Shown here: positions 7,554-15,321 of the stretch, piece after piece
Position numbering within the stretch: the stretch's first letter is position 1
How the letters are laid out: each line of letters begins with the position of its first letter
Assembly (NCBI GenBank): GCA_009840715.1
Contig: VXNE01000305.1
Location: 1 to 16,548, forward strand
DNA length: 16,548 bases
Origin: Gammaproteobacteria bacterium
GTDB lineage: Bacteria > Pseudomonadota > Gammaproteobacteria > Pseudomonadales > Azotimanducaceae
Direction: 5' to 3'
The notes under the pieces: model-generated
Seen by the model: the letters and a program-made list of their open reading frames with translations, nothing else
Database searches by the model: none
What the model was told of the DNA's origin: nothing
Program-made: the position numbers and the translations under genes

Positions 7554-7560
7554 CGGGAGC
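7546..7560. terminator. Weak hairpin between convergent genes
   Basis: GCTCC (7546-7550) and GGAGC (7556-7560) form a 5-bp stem with loop TGACG that includes the SBP1 stop codon. It lies exactly where convergent transcripts from SBP1 and the SnoaL-like gene meet (9 bases between their stops). No T-tract follows on either strand, so termination by this element alone is doubtful. Confidence 0.2.
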
Positions 7561-7562
7561 GG

Positions 7563-7994
7563 TTACGGCGCGAAACTCGAGCGCGCCTGCACGCCCCACC
7601 GGCCGTCGATCTTCGCGACGATCCACATCGACGGGTAGGAGCCGATCGCGCTGCCGTCCGCGCGGTAGCGGCTGAACTGAACCGCGAAGTGGACCTTGTC
7701 GTCCGTGCTCTGGATGGCGCGCCGGTAGTCCCAGAGGCTGTAGTGCCAGCCGGTGGCGGCGATGAACTTCGCGAAGAAGTCCGGGACGCGGGACTCCGGC
7801 GACTCCAGGTGGATGATCCTGCCGCTCGCGATGCGCACGTGCGGGAAGTGAAAAGCCGCGTCCATGCCGGCGATGTCGCGGCGGTTCCAGGCGTCCATGT
7901 AGCCGTTCAGCGCCGCCAGCGCGTCCCGCTCGGGACCGGGCGCGGCGACGATGTCGTCGCTGTGCTCGTCCGCGTGGTCGTGGATCTCCGCCAT
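7563..7994 (-). CDS. SnoaL/NTF2-like small protein
   Basis: This 143-residue soluble protein begins at an ATG preceded by GGGGAA six bases upstream. The pattern LAALNGYMDAWNRRDIAGMDAAFHFPHVRI (about residues 27-56), then a WHYSLWDYRRAIQ strand region and a final VQFSRYRADGS...SMWIVAKIDGRWGVQARSSF, is the cone-shaped alpha+beta barrel of the SnoaL/NTF2 superfamily. Members act as isomerases, hydrolases, dehydratases or ligand-binding folds, so the fold does not settle the activity. It is the only minus-strand gene between two plus-strand blocks: convergent with SBP1 and divergent from the sulfatase. It is probably transcribed separately. Confidence 0.7.
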   Translation of the reverse strand: MAEIHDHADEHSDDIVAAPGPERDALAALNGYMDAWNRRDIAGMDAAFHFPHVRIASGRIIHLESPESRVPDFFAKFIAATGWHYSLWDYRRAIQSTDDKVHFAVQFSRYRADGSAIGSYPSMWIVAKIDGRWGVQARSSFAP

Positions 7995-8068
7995 GGCGCG
8001 TTCCCCGGTCGCCGTGAAAAGCCCGCATGATACGCTTGAGCGCCATCCGCTCCCTGGGGTCTCCAGCC
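7995..8068. promoter_or_regulatory. Short divergent spacer with possible promoters
   Basis: This 74-base gap separates the SnoaL-like gene from the sulfatase. On the minus strand TATCAT (8032-8027) resembles a -10 box about 33 bases before the SnoaL-like ATG, with no clear -35. On the plus strand the only ribosome-like signal is GGGG near 8056-8059. The gap is too GC-rich for a firm promoter call. Confidence 0.25.
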
Positions 8069-9616
8069 ATGACCGCGCCCCTTCCCCGTCCCCTTCCCGG
8101 GCGACTCTGGCTGCCCGCACTCGCGGGCATCGCGTTCCTGCTCACAGCCTGCACGGAGCCACCGTCCGCCCCGACGGAACCGTCCGCCGAGCCCGAAGCG
8201 GCCGCGGCCGGGGAACGGCCGCCCAACATCGTCCTGGTCTTCGCCGACGACCTCGGCATCGGCGACATCGGCGTCTACGGCGGGGAGGTGATCTCCACAC
8301 CCAACATCGACGCCCTGGCGGCCGCCGGGGTGCGCGCCACCGAGGGCTATGTCTCGCACCCGGTGTGCAGTCCGTCCCGCGCCGGCATGCTGACCGGACG
8401 GTACCAGGCGCGCCACGGCTGGGAGTTCAACCCGGCCGGGCGCGACGTGGAGAACGGCATGAGCGCCGCGGAGCGGACCTTCGCCGACGCGCTCAAGGAC
8501 CTGGGCTACGCGACGGGCATGGTCGGCAAGTGGCACCTCGGCTACCAGCGCGAGCACCACCCCATGAGCCGCGGCTTCGACGAGTACTTCGGCGTCCTCG
8601 CGGGGGGCAGCATCTTCATCGATTCACGCACGCCGGGCGTGGAGACCATCGGGCCGCCCCTGACGGAACGGCCAGAACGCGTCGCCGTCTCCCGCGGCTT
8701 CGAGACGGTGGAGGTGGAGGAGTACCTGACGGACGCGTTCACCGACGAAGCCGTGGCGTTCATCGACCGGCACAGCGACGAGCCGTTCTTCCTCTACCTC
8801 AGCCACACGACGCCACACACGCCCCTGCAGGCTACGGAACGCTATCTCGAGCCGTACCGGCACATCGAGGATCCGCGCACCCGCGTCTACGCGGCGATGG
8901 TGGGCTCCCTGGACGAGAGCGTCGCGCGCGTCGTCGCGAAGCTCCGCGAGATCGGCCAGTACGAGAACACCCTCATCGCGTTCCTGTCGGACAACGGGTG
9001 CGCGGGGTACATCGGCCACGCGTGCTCGAACGCTCCGCACAAGGGCTTCAAGCGCTATCACCACGAGGGCGGCATCCGGACTCCGTTCATCCTGAGCTGG
9101 CCGGACGGGTTGCCCGCCGGACAGGTCTACGGGGAACCGGTGATTTCGCTCGACCTGCTTGCGACCTTCACGGGCGCGGCCGGGAATGCCGCCACCACCG
9201 AGGACAGCGTCGACCTGCTGCCTTACCTGCGCGGCGAGGCCGACGGCCGGCCTCACGAGCACCTCTACTGGCGTTCCGGCCCCAACATGGCGATCCGGGA
9301 CGAGCGCTGGAAGCTCATCCGCTACCGCCGGACCGACTTCACGACCGACGACCTCGACGAGACCGGCCGCCTGACGCCTCCCGAGGAAGGCTGGCCGACC
9401 GACGCGCCGCTCGGGCACGTGACGATGCTGTACGACCTCGATGCGGATCCCGGCGAGACCGTCAACCTCGCGGCCGAACATCCCGACGTGGTCGAACGGC
9501 TCTCGGCCCGCCATGCCGAGTGGGTCGCAACGCTGCCCACGGACCCGGCGATCCTGCCCGCCGTGCGGTCGACCCTTGTCGAGGCCGACGGCGAAACGGT
9601 GCAGTTGATCTTCTAG
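8069..9616 (+). CDS. Type I (Cys-type) sulfatase, lipoprotein
   Basis: This 515-residue arylsulfatase-family enzyme carries a lipoprotein signal (lipobox LTAC, Cys28), placing it at the cell envelope. The alkaline-phosphatase-like core begins PPNIVLVFADDLG, with metal ligands Asp60 and Asp61. The signature C100-S-P-S-R104-A-G-M-L-T-G holds the Cys that a formylglycine-generating enzyme converts to formylglycine; no such enzyme is encoded here. Further active-site elements are GKWHLG (153-158), SHTTPHTP (245-252), LSDNG (306-310) and HKGFKRY (324-330). The ATG at 8069 is preferred over an in-frame ATG at 8027 because it puts the signal peptide at the N-terminus. It should release sulfate from an unidentified ester or polymer in the periplasm. 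The binding protein gene starts 14 bases after its stop, linking it to the importer. Confidence 0.88.
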   Translation: MTAPLPRPLPGRLWLPALAGIAFLLTACTEPPSAPTEPSAEPEAAAAGERPPNIVLVFADDLGIGDIGVYGGEVISTPNIDALAAAGVRATEGYVSHPVCSPSRAGMLTGRYQARHGWEFNPAGRDVENGMSAAERTFADALKDLGYATGMVGKWHLGYQREHHPMSRGFDEYFGVLAGGSIFIDSRTPGVETIGPPLTERPERVAVSRGFETVEVEEYLTDAFTDEAVAFIDRHSDEPFFLYLSHTTPHTPLQATERYLEPYRHIEDPRTRVYAAMVGSLDESVARVVAKLREIGQYENTLIAFLSDNGCAGYIGHACSNAPHKGFKRYHHEGGIRTPFILSWPDGLPAGQVYGEPVISLDLLATFTGAAGNAATTEDSVDLLPYLRGEADGRPHEHLYWRSGPNMAIRDERWKLIRYRRTDFTTDDLDETGRLTPPEEGWPTDAPLGHVTMLYDLDADPGETVNLAAEHPDVVERLSARHAEWVATLPTDPAILPAVRSTLVEADGETVQLIF

Positions 9617-9630
9617 CGGTTACCACGCCG

Positions 9631-11211
9631 GTGCCGAACGCCATTCCCCGCGCCGCATGGGCCGGGCTCGTCGCCTGCCTCTCGCTCCCGGCCTGCTCGG
9701 GCGGTCACGACGAGGTGGCCAGCGTCGGGCTGCCGGTCGTCACGACCGCCGAGACCGTGCGCTTCGGGACGTCGAACCCGATGGTGACCTTCGACCCGCA
9801 CCTCGCCGACACGGGGCCGCAGTTCTCCAGTTACCTCACGCTGGTGTACGACGGTCTGACGGCGCTGAACCTGGCGAGCCCTTTCGAGCCCCACCCGAGC
9901 CTTGCGACGTCGTGGACGTGGCCGGACGACAACACCATCGACCTCACCCTGCGCCGGGACGTCCGTTTCATAGACGGCGAACTGTTCGACGCCCACGCGG
10001 CAAAGGCCAACATCGACCGCCTCATGGAGCTCAAGGGACCGCGCATCAACACCGTCGCATCGATGTACGCGGCGGAGGTGCTGGACGACTACGCCTTGCG
10101 TCTGCACCTGCACTTTCCGGACCCGACGCTGCTGTACAACCTCGGACTGTCGCCGGGGATGATGGTGAGCCCGGCCGCCTTCGACAACCCGGACCTCGAC
10201 CTGAACCCCGTGGGCACCGGTCCCTGGCTGTATGACCGTGCGCGTTCGACCCTCGGCGAAGTCCTGCACTTCGTGCCGAACCCGGAACACTTCGAGCCGA
10301 CCTACCACGACGTGCCGGCCATCGACGTCCAGGAACTTCCCGACCGGCGCGCCCGCCTGAACGCACTGGTCTCGGGACAGATCGACCTCGCCATCGTCGG
10401 CCCGACCGAGGCCGAGCCGGCGCGCGACCAGGGGTTCGGTGTCACATCCCGGGCCAATCGGTGGTTCGGACTGACCATCCTGGACCGGGCGGGCGACCTC
10501 GTGCCGGAGATGGGCGACCCGCGCGTGCGGCAGGCCCTCGGCTTCGCGGTGGACCGGCAGGCGATCGCCGAGGCGGTCTACTTCGGATACGCGCGGCCCA
10601 CGTCGCAGCCCATGCACCACGCCAACCTCGGACACGACCCGGAGCTCGAGTCCTTCTTTTCCTACGATCCCGCCCGAGCCCGTGCCCTGCTCGACGAGGC
10701 CGGCATCGACACGTTCTCCTTCACGGTGCCGGTGACCGCCGACAGCGTGCCCCAGTACGAGGCCGTGCAGGCGTACGTCCGGCGGGTAGGCATCGACATG
10801 CGCATCAAGGTAATCGAGCCCGGGAGCGTGGCGGCGCTCGCGCGAACCCGGGACTATCCGGTAAACACCATCGGGTACCCGAACTTCGATCCTGACAGCC
10901 GCCATCCCGCGATCTGGTCCGTCACGGCCGGCTTCAACCCCTTCGGCTACGAGGATCCCCGGCTCGAACGACTGGCGGACGAGGCGATCCGCAGCCTCGA
11001 CGACGACCTGCGCGCGCGCAACTACCGCGAGTACTTCAACGTGGTCGTCAAGGATGTGCTCACGCTGGTGTATCTCCAGATCGACGACCTGGTCATCTAC
11101 GACTCGGACAAGCTCACGGGCGTGCGCGTGGGGCGCTACATCGATCCGATGCTGCGGGAGATTCGGATCAGGCCGGATGGTCCGACGTTCGCCGGCGTTG
11201 CCGGCGAGTAG
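9631..11211 (+). CDS. Peptide/nickel-type ABC transporter substrate-binding lipoprotein (SBP2), paralogue of SBP1
   Basis: This 526-residue SBP_bac_5 protein aligns with SBP1 from end to end. The shared blocks include VTFDPHLADTG, LHLHFPDPTLLYNLG, SPGMMVSPAAFDNPDLDL, VRQALGFAVDRQAIA, DMRIKVIEPG and YPNFDPDSRH, with well over half the positions identical by eye. I start it at GTG 9631, which gives a compact signal peptide and lipobox LPAC with Cys22; no ATG fits and the ribosome site is weak. An open frame continues upstream but is only the shadow of the sulfatase. Located 14 bases after the sulfatase and 52 bases before the DppB-type permease gene, it is the cognate binding protein of the adjacent importer. 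The ligand is unknown. Confidence 0.88.
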   Translation: MPNAIPRAAWAGLVACLSLPACSGGHDEVASVGLPVVTTAETVRFGTSNPMVTFDPHLADTGPQFSSYLTLVYDGLTALNLASPFEPHPSLATSWTWPDDNTIDLTLRRDVRFIDGELFDAHAAKANIDRLMELKGPRINTVASMYAAEVLDDYALRLHLHFPDPTLLYNLGLSPGMMVSPAAFDNPDLDLNPVGTGPWLYDRARSTLGEVLHFVPNPEHFEPTYHDVPAIDVQELPDRRARLNALVSGQIDLAIVGPTEAEPARDQGFGVTSRANRWFGLTILDRAGDLVPEMGDPRVRQALGFAVDRQAIAEAVYFGYARPTSQPMHHANLGHDPELESFFSYDPARARALLDEAGIDTFSFTVPVTADSVPQYEAVQAYVRRVGIDMRIKVIEPGSVAALARTRDYPVNTIGYPNFDPDSRHPAIWSVTAGFNPFGYEDPRLERLADEAIRSLDDDLRARNYREYFNVVVKDVLTLVYLQIDDLVIYDSDKLTGVRVGRYIDPMLREIRIRPDGPTFAGVAGE

Positions 11212-11263
11212 CGCGCGTCCACACCATGAGCCGCAACCACCCATCCCGGGGAGCGATCGCGAG

Positions 11264-12208
11264 ATGCTGAAGCTCCTCGCGGCGCGCATCGTGGGGCTCG
11301 CGCCCCTGCTGCTGATCGTCTCGTTCCTGACGTTCCTGAAGCTGCACCTGGTGCCCGGCGACATCCGGGACATCATCCTGGGGGTCGACGCGACGCCGGA
11401 GCAGTACGAGGAACTCGGCGAGAAGCTCGGCCTCGACGACCCGTTCGTGGTCCAGTACGGGCGCTGGCTCTTCAAGGCGGTCCAGGGCGACCTGGGCACG
11501 TCCGCGTACAACAGCCAGACGGTCGTCGACGCTGTACTCGACACGCTTCCCGTGACACTGTCGCTGACGTTCGGGGGCATGCTGGTCGGGATCGTCATCG
11601 GCGTCCCCGCCGGCGTCTACGCGGGGCTGCACCGCGGCGGGCTCGTGGATCGCGTGGCAGTGCTCGCCGCGACGGTCGGACAGGCGCTGCCGAACTTCTG
11701 GGTGGCGATCATCCTGGTCATCCCCTTCGCCCTCTGGTGGCAGCTCCTGCCGGCCACCGGCTTCACGTCGCCGACAGAGAGCGTGACCGAGTGGCTGCGC
11801 AGTATCGCGCTCGCGTCGGTAGCCCTCGGCACGTCCGCGAGCGCCGCCCTGGCGCGCCAGACGCGGGGCGCCGTCATCGACGTGCTGGGCACCGACTACA
11901 TCCGCACCGCGCGCGCGAAGGGGCTCTCCGAGCGCACGGTGACCTTCCGGCATGCGCTCAAGAACGCCGCCGTGCCGATCGTCACCACCATCGGCTTCCA
12001 GGTGAACGGGCTCTTGGGCGGTGCGCTGATCGTCGAGCAGGTGTTCGGGCTCAACGGCTTCGGGTCGCTGGCCATCGACTCGGTGCGCACCCAGAACATC
12101 CCGATCATGCAGGGCGTCGTGATGATGGGGACCCTCGTAATCGTCGGCGTCAACATCGCCGTCGACATCGCCTACGGCTACGTCAACCCCAGGATGCGGC
12201 CGGCATGA
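11264..12208 (+). CDS. ABC transporter permease, DppB/OppB type
   Basis: This 314-residue inner-membrane permease has about six transmembrane helices, the first at residues 8-28. The segment following TM1, HLVPGD (28-33), then a region with LGLDDPFVVQYGRWL (55-69) and GDLGTS (75-80), is characteristic of DppB/GsiC-type subunits. The cytoplasmic EAA loop that contacts the ATPases is DYIRTARAKGLSERTVTFRH and the residues after it (211-240). The C-terminus ends NPRMRPA, close to the family's usual 'DPRxR' tail. ATG at 11264 has GGGGAG upstream. Its stop overlaps the next start (ATGA), indicating translational coupling with the fused permease/ATPase. Confidence 0.93.
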   Translation: MLKLLAARIVGLAPLLLIVSFLTFLKLHLVPGDIRDIILGVDATPEQYEELGEKLGLDDPFVVQYGRWLFKAVQGDLGTSAYNSQTVVDAVLDTLPVTLSLTFGGMLVGIVIGVPAGVYAGLHRGGLVDRVAVLAATVGQALPNFWVAIILVIPFALWWQLLPATGFTSPTESVTEWLRSIALASVALGTSASAALARQTRGAVIDVLGTDYIRTARAKGLSERTVTFRHALKNAAVPIVTTIGFQVNGLLGGALIVEQVFGLNGFGSLAIDSVRTQNIPIMQGVVMMGTLVIVGVNIAVDIAYGYVNPRMRPA

Positions 12209-14235
12209 GCGACGAGCACGCGGTACCCGCGGACACGGCCCTCCCGCCAGCACCCCTCGTGGAGGATGCCGCGATGGGGAGCGCAGCCCCGCTGACGGGC
12301 AGCGAGCGCTTCCTGCGCGCGTTCCTGCAGCACCGCCCGGCGGTCATCTCGGCAGGCTATCTGGCGCTGCTGGTGGTGGTCGCCCTGTTCGGACTCTACC
12401 TCGTGCCGCACGACCCGCTGGTGATCGACCTCACGCGGACGTTCGAAGGGCCGTCGTGGGAACACTGGCTGGGCACGGACCACCTCGGGCGCAGCACGCT
12501 GGCGCGCATCGTGGCGGCGACCGCCGTGGCGCTGAAGGCGGCGGCACTCGGCGTCGGTATCGCACTGGGGCTCGGCGCGCCGCTCGGCCTGCTGTCGGGC
12601 TACTTCGGGGGCTGGTGGGACCGCATCGCGATGCGGATCGTCGAGGCCATCATCGCCCTGCCGGCGCTGCTGGTCGCCATCGCCATCCTCGCGATTCTCG
12701 GCCCGAGCCTCACCAACGCCATGATCGCCCTCGGCATCGCGAACGCCACGGCCTTCTTCCGCCTGATGCGCGGCGTGGCGCTGGAAGTGCGGGAGGCAGT
12801 CTACGTGGATGCCGCGCGCGTGAGCGGCGCCGCGACCGCGCGTATCCTGCTGCGTCACGTGCTCCCGAACGTGACCGGACCGCTCACGATACAGACGACG
12901 CTGACCTTCGCGTACGTGCTGCTCGCGGAGGCCGGACTCTCCTACATCGGGCTCGGCGTGCAGCCACCGGAGGCGAGCTGGGGCGTGATGCTGTCGACGG
13001 CGCAGAACTACCTGCACCAGCATCCGTTCATGGTGTGGCCGCCTGGCCTCATGATCGTGTTCAGCGTGCTCGCCTTCAACCTGGTGGGCGACGGCCTGCG
13101 CGATGCGCTCTCGAGAGTCGAGGCGCGGCCGGCCGAAGGTCCGCGCAAGCGATCGGGCGCCGAGATCGTCGGGGGGGCGCCGCGAACGGCCGGGGGCGCG
13201 GACGCGGCGCCCGTGCTGTCGATCTCCGACCTGGAAGTCCGGTTTCCCGCGCCCCGGGGCGGGGACCTGACCGTCGTGAGCGGTGTCGGCTTCGAGATGC
13301 ATGCCGGACGCACCGTCGGCCTCGTGGGCGAGTCCGGCTGCGGGAAGTCCGTCACCGCCATGGCGGTAATGGGACTGCTCGGCGAGACGGGACGCATCAC
13401 CGCGGGCTCGATCCGCTTCGACGGACGCGAACTCGTCGGCATGCCGCCCGCCGAACTCAACCGCATTCGCGGCGACGAGATCGGCATGATCTTCCAGGAA
13501 CCCGGCGCGAGCCTGAACCCGGCCTTCACCGTCAAGCACCAGATCGCGGAGGCGCTCCGCGTCCACGAGGGCATGACGCGGCGGCAGGCCGGAGCGCGGG
13601 CTGTCGAACTCCTCGACCACGTCGGGATTCCGGGCGCCGCCCAGCGCGCCGACGACTACCCGCACCAGTTCTCGGGCGGCATGGCGCAGCGCGCGATGAT
13701 CGCGATGGCGCTCGCCTGCAGCCCGAAGCTCCTGATCGCCGACGAGCCGACCACGGCGCTCGACGTCACGATCCAGGCACAGGTGCTCGATCTGCTGACC
13801 GCCCTGCAGGAAGAGCACGGCATGGCGATCCTGCTCATCACCCACGATCTCGGGGTGATCGCGGACATGTGCGAGGAGGCCCTGGTGATGTACGCGGGCA
13901 TGATCGTCGAACAGGGTCCGGTCGGACCGCTCCTGTCCACGCCTGCGCATCCCTATACCAACGGGCTCCTTTCCTCGATGCCCCAGAGCGGTCCGCGGCG
14001 GGAGCCCTCTGCCGGGGAGCGCGAGGGGCCGGGCCCTCCCAAGAAAGCACAAACCCAAATTCCAGGGCGCGTCCCGCCGGCGTGGGCGTGGCCGGAGGGC
14101 TGCCGCTTCCACCCGCGCTGTCCCCACGCGCGCCCGGCATGCGAGGCCGGCGACGTCCCGCTGCGCCCGGTCGCGCCGGAACGCGCCGCCCGCTGCGTGC
14201 GCCTCGACGAAATCGACCCGAGAGAGGGTTGGTAG
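12205..14235 (+). CDS. Fused ABC permease (DppC type) and ATPase (DppD type)
   Basis: This 676-residue protein joins two normally separate importer subunits. Residues 36-305 are a DppC-type permease: an N-terminal hydrophobic segment at about 48-68, the family motif HWLGTDHLGRS (87-97), five further helices, and an EAA loop at about 198-222 (AVYVDAARVSGAATARILLRHV). A polar linker (306-336) leads into a DppD-type nucleotide-binding domain with Walker A GESGCGKS (375-382), Q-loop Gln431, signature FSGGM (489-493, Met in place of the usual Gln), Walker B IADE (511-514) and H-loop His547. A C-terminal oligopeptide/HPY domain begins at HPYTNGLL (582-589) and has four Cys (633, 639, 646, 664). No stop or frameshift lies at the junction. 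Such fusions are known in other bacteria. It pairs with DppB and DppF to form the full importer. Confidence 0.92.
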   Translation: MSDEHAVPADTALPPAPLVEDAAMGSAAPLTGSERFLRAFLQHRPAVISAGYLALLVVVALFGLYLVPHDPLVIDLTRTFEGPSWEHWLGTDHLGRSTLARIVAATAVALKAAALGVGIALGLGAPLGLLSGYFGGWWDRIAMRIVEAIIALPALLVAIAILAILGPSLTNAMIALGIANATAFFRLMRGVALEVREAVYVDAARVSGAATARILLRHVLPNVTGPLTIQTTLTFAYVLLAEAGLSYIGLGVQPPEASWGVMLSTAQNYLHQHPFMVWPPGLMIVFSVLAFNLVGDGLRDALSRVEARPAEGPRKRSGAEIVGGAPRTAGGADAAPVLSISDLEVRFPAPRGGDLTVVSGVGFEMHAGRTVGLVGESGCGKSVTAMAVMGLLGETGRITAGSIRFDGRELVGMPPAELNRIRGDEIGMIFQEPGASLNPAFTVKHQIAEALRVHEGMTRRQAGARAVELLDHVGIPGAAQRADDYPHQFSGGMAQRAMIAMALACSPKLLIADEPTTALDVTIQAQVLDLLTALQEEHGMAILLITHDLGVIADMCEEALVMYAGMIVEQGPVGPLLSTPAHPYTNGLLSSMPQSGPRREPSAGEREGPGPPKKAQTQIPGRVPPAWAWPEGCRFHPRCPHARPACEAGDVPLRPVAPERAARCVRLDEIDPREGW

Positions 14236-15275
14236 TGGCCGACGCGCCCTTGCTCGACGTCGACGACCTGCACGTCGACTTCCGCGTCCGCCGCGGGCTG
14301 TTCGGCGCTGCCTCCTACACCGTGCATGCCGTCGCCGGCGTGACTTTCCGAATCGAGCGGGGCGAGACCCTCGGCATCGTGGGCGAGTCCGGGTCCGGCA
14401 AGTCCACACTCGGGCGGGCGCTGCTGCGGCTCGTGGACGCGACACGCGGCTCCATCCGGCTCGAAGGGCAGGAAGTGCGGGAGTTCAAGGGCCGCATGCT
14501 GGACTTCAGGCGCGACCTGCAGGTGATCTTCCAGGACCCGCAGGCGTCGCTGAACCCGTCCATGGTCGTCGCGGACATCGTCGGCGAACCGCTCACGATC
14601 CACTTCGGCCTGCGCGGACGGGAGCGCGACGCGCGGGTCGCGCAGGTACTGGAGCGCGTGGGCCTCGCCACCTACCACCTCGAGCGCTATCCCTCCGAGT
14701 TCTCCGGGGGACAGCGCCAGCGCATCGCCGTGGCGCGGGCGCTGGCGCTCGAACCCCGCCTGATCGTGTGCGACGAACCCGTCAGCGCCCTCGACGTGTC
14801 CACTCAGAGCCAGGCCATCAACCTGCTCGAAGAGCTGCAGGAGTCGTTTGGCATCGCGTACCTCTTCATCGCGCACGACCTGGCCGTGGTGCGGCACATC
14901 AGTCACCGGGTTGGCGTGATGTACCTCGGGCGGATCGTGGAACTCGGACCGGTGGAACGCGTGCATGACCGTCCCGCGCACCCCTACACGCAGATGCTCC
15001 TCGCGGCCGCCCCGGTGACCGATGTCGCCACCCAGCGGCAACGCAAGGCGATACGGCGCCAGTTGCCGGCGACCGAGCTGCCGAGCCCGATAGACCCACC
15101 GAGCGGCTGCCCCTTCCATACGCGCTGCACCCATGCCATGGACGTCTGCCGGCGGGAGATGCCGGAAGCCTCGCCCATCGATGGTGGCGGCTGGGTCGCA
15201 TGCCACCTGCAGTCGGCGGGCCCCCGACTCGCGGGCGCGCCCCTCGACACGATGGGAGACTATGCGGCGCTCTGA
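14235..15275 (+). CDS. ABC transporter ATP-binding protein, DppF/OppF type
   Basis: This 346-residue cytoplasmic ATPase starts at a GTG that shares one base with the previous stop (TAGTG), with GAGAGGG upstream. It has Walker A GESGSGKS (50-57), Q-loop Gln100 in VIFQDPQASLNP, canonical signature FSGGQ (156-160), Walker B LIVCDE (176-181), D-loop SALD and H-loop His214 in AHD. The C-terminal extension has HPYTQMLL (249-256) and four cysteines (292, 298, 305, 323), as in DppF-type subunits. It forms the second nucleotide-binding site alongside the ATPase half of the fused protein. The signature is standard here while the partner has Met, so the two sites may not be equivalent. The nicotinate phosphoribosyltransferase gene follows after 46 bases. 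Confidence 0.93.
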   Translation: MADAPLLDVDDLHVDFRVRRGLFGAASYTVHAVAGVTFRIERGETLGIVGESGSGKSTLGRALLRLVDATRGSIRLEGQEVREFKGRMLDFRRDLQVIFQDPQASLNPSMVVADIVGEPLTIHFGLRGRERDARVAQVLERVGLATYHLERYPSEFSGGQRQRIAVARALALEPRLIVCDEPVSALDVSTQSQAINLLEELQESFGIAYLFIAHDLAVVRHISHRVGVMYLGRIVELGPVERVHDRPAHPYTQMLLAAAPVTDVATQRQRKAIRRQLPATELPSPIDPPSGCPFHTRCTHAMDVCRREMPEASPIDGGGWVACHLQSAGPRLAGAPLDTMGDYAAL

Positions 15276-15321
15276 GCGCCCTCCCGTTGCGGTCCATCCA
15301 ACCCGCTGCCAGTATCCGGCC

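Noticed and set aside
7951..9630. Upstream in-phase extension of SBP2 through the sulfatase gene
   Set aside because: The extension encodes Arg/Gly/Pro-rich nonsense in another frame of the sulfatase. The lipoprotein signal begins only at the GTG at 9631.
11226..11269. A 14-codon leader open frame ending over the DppB start
   Set aside because: It starts with ATG but has no ribosome site and no regulatory codon run. Chance occurrence is likely.
9613..11598. Minus-strand open frame of about 660 residues opposite SBP2
   Set aside because: Antisense shadow of SBP2 and the DppB gene, with no recognisable motif.
12178..14445. Minus-strand open frame of about 755 residues opposite the permease-ATPase fusion
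   Set aside because: Arg/His-rich shadow with no domain. The plus strand has Walker A, signature and Walker B motifs.
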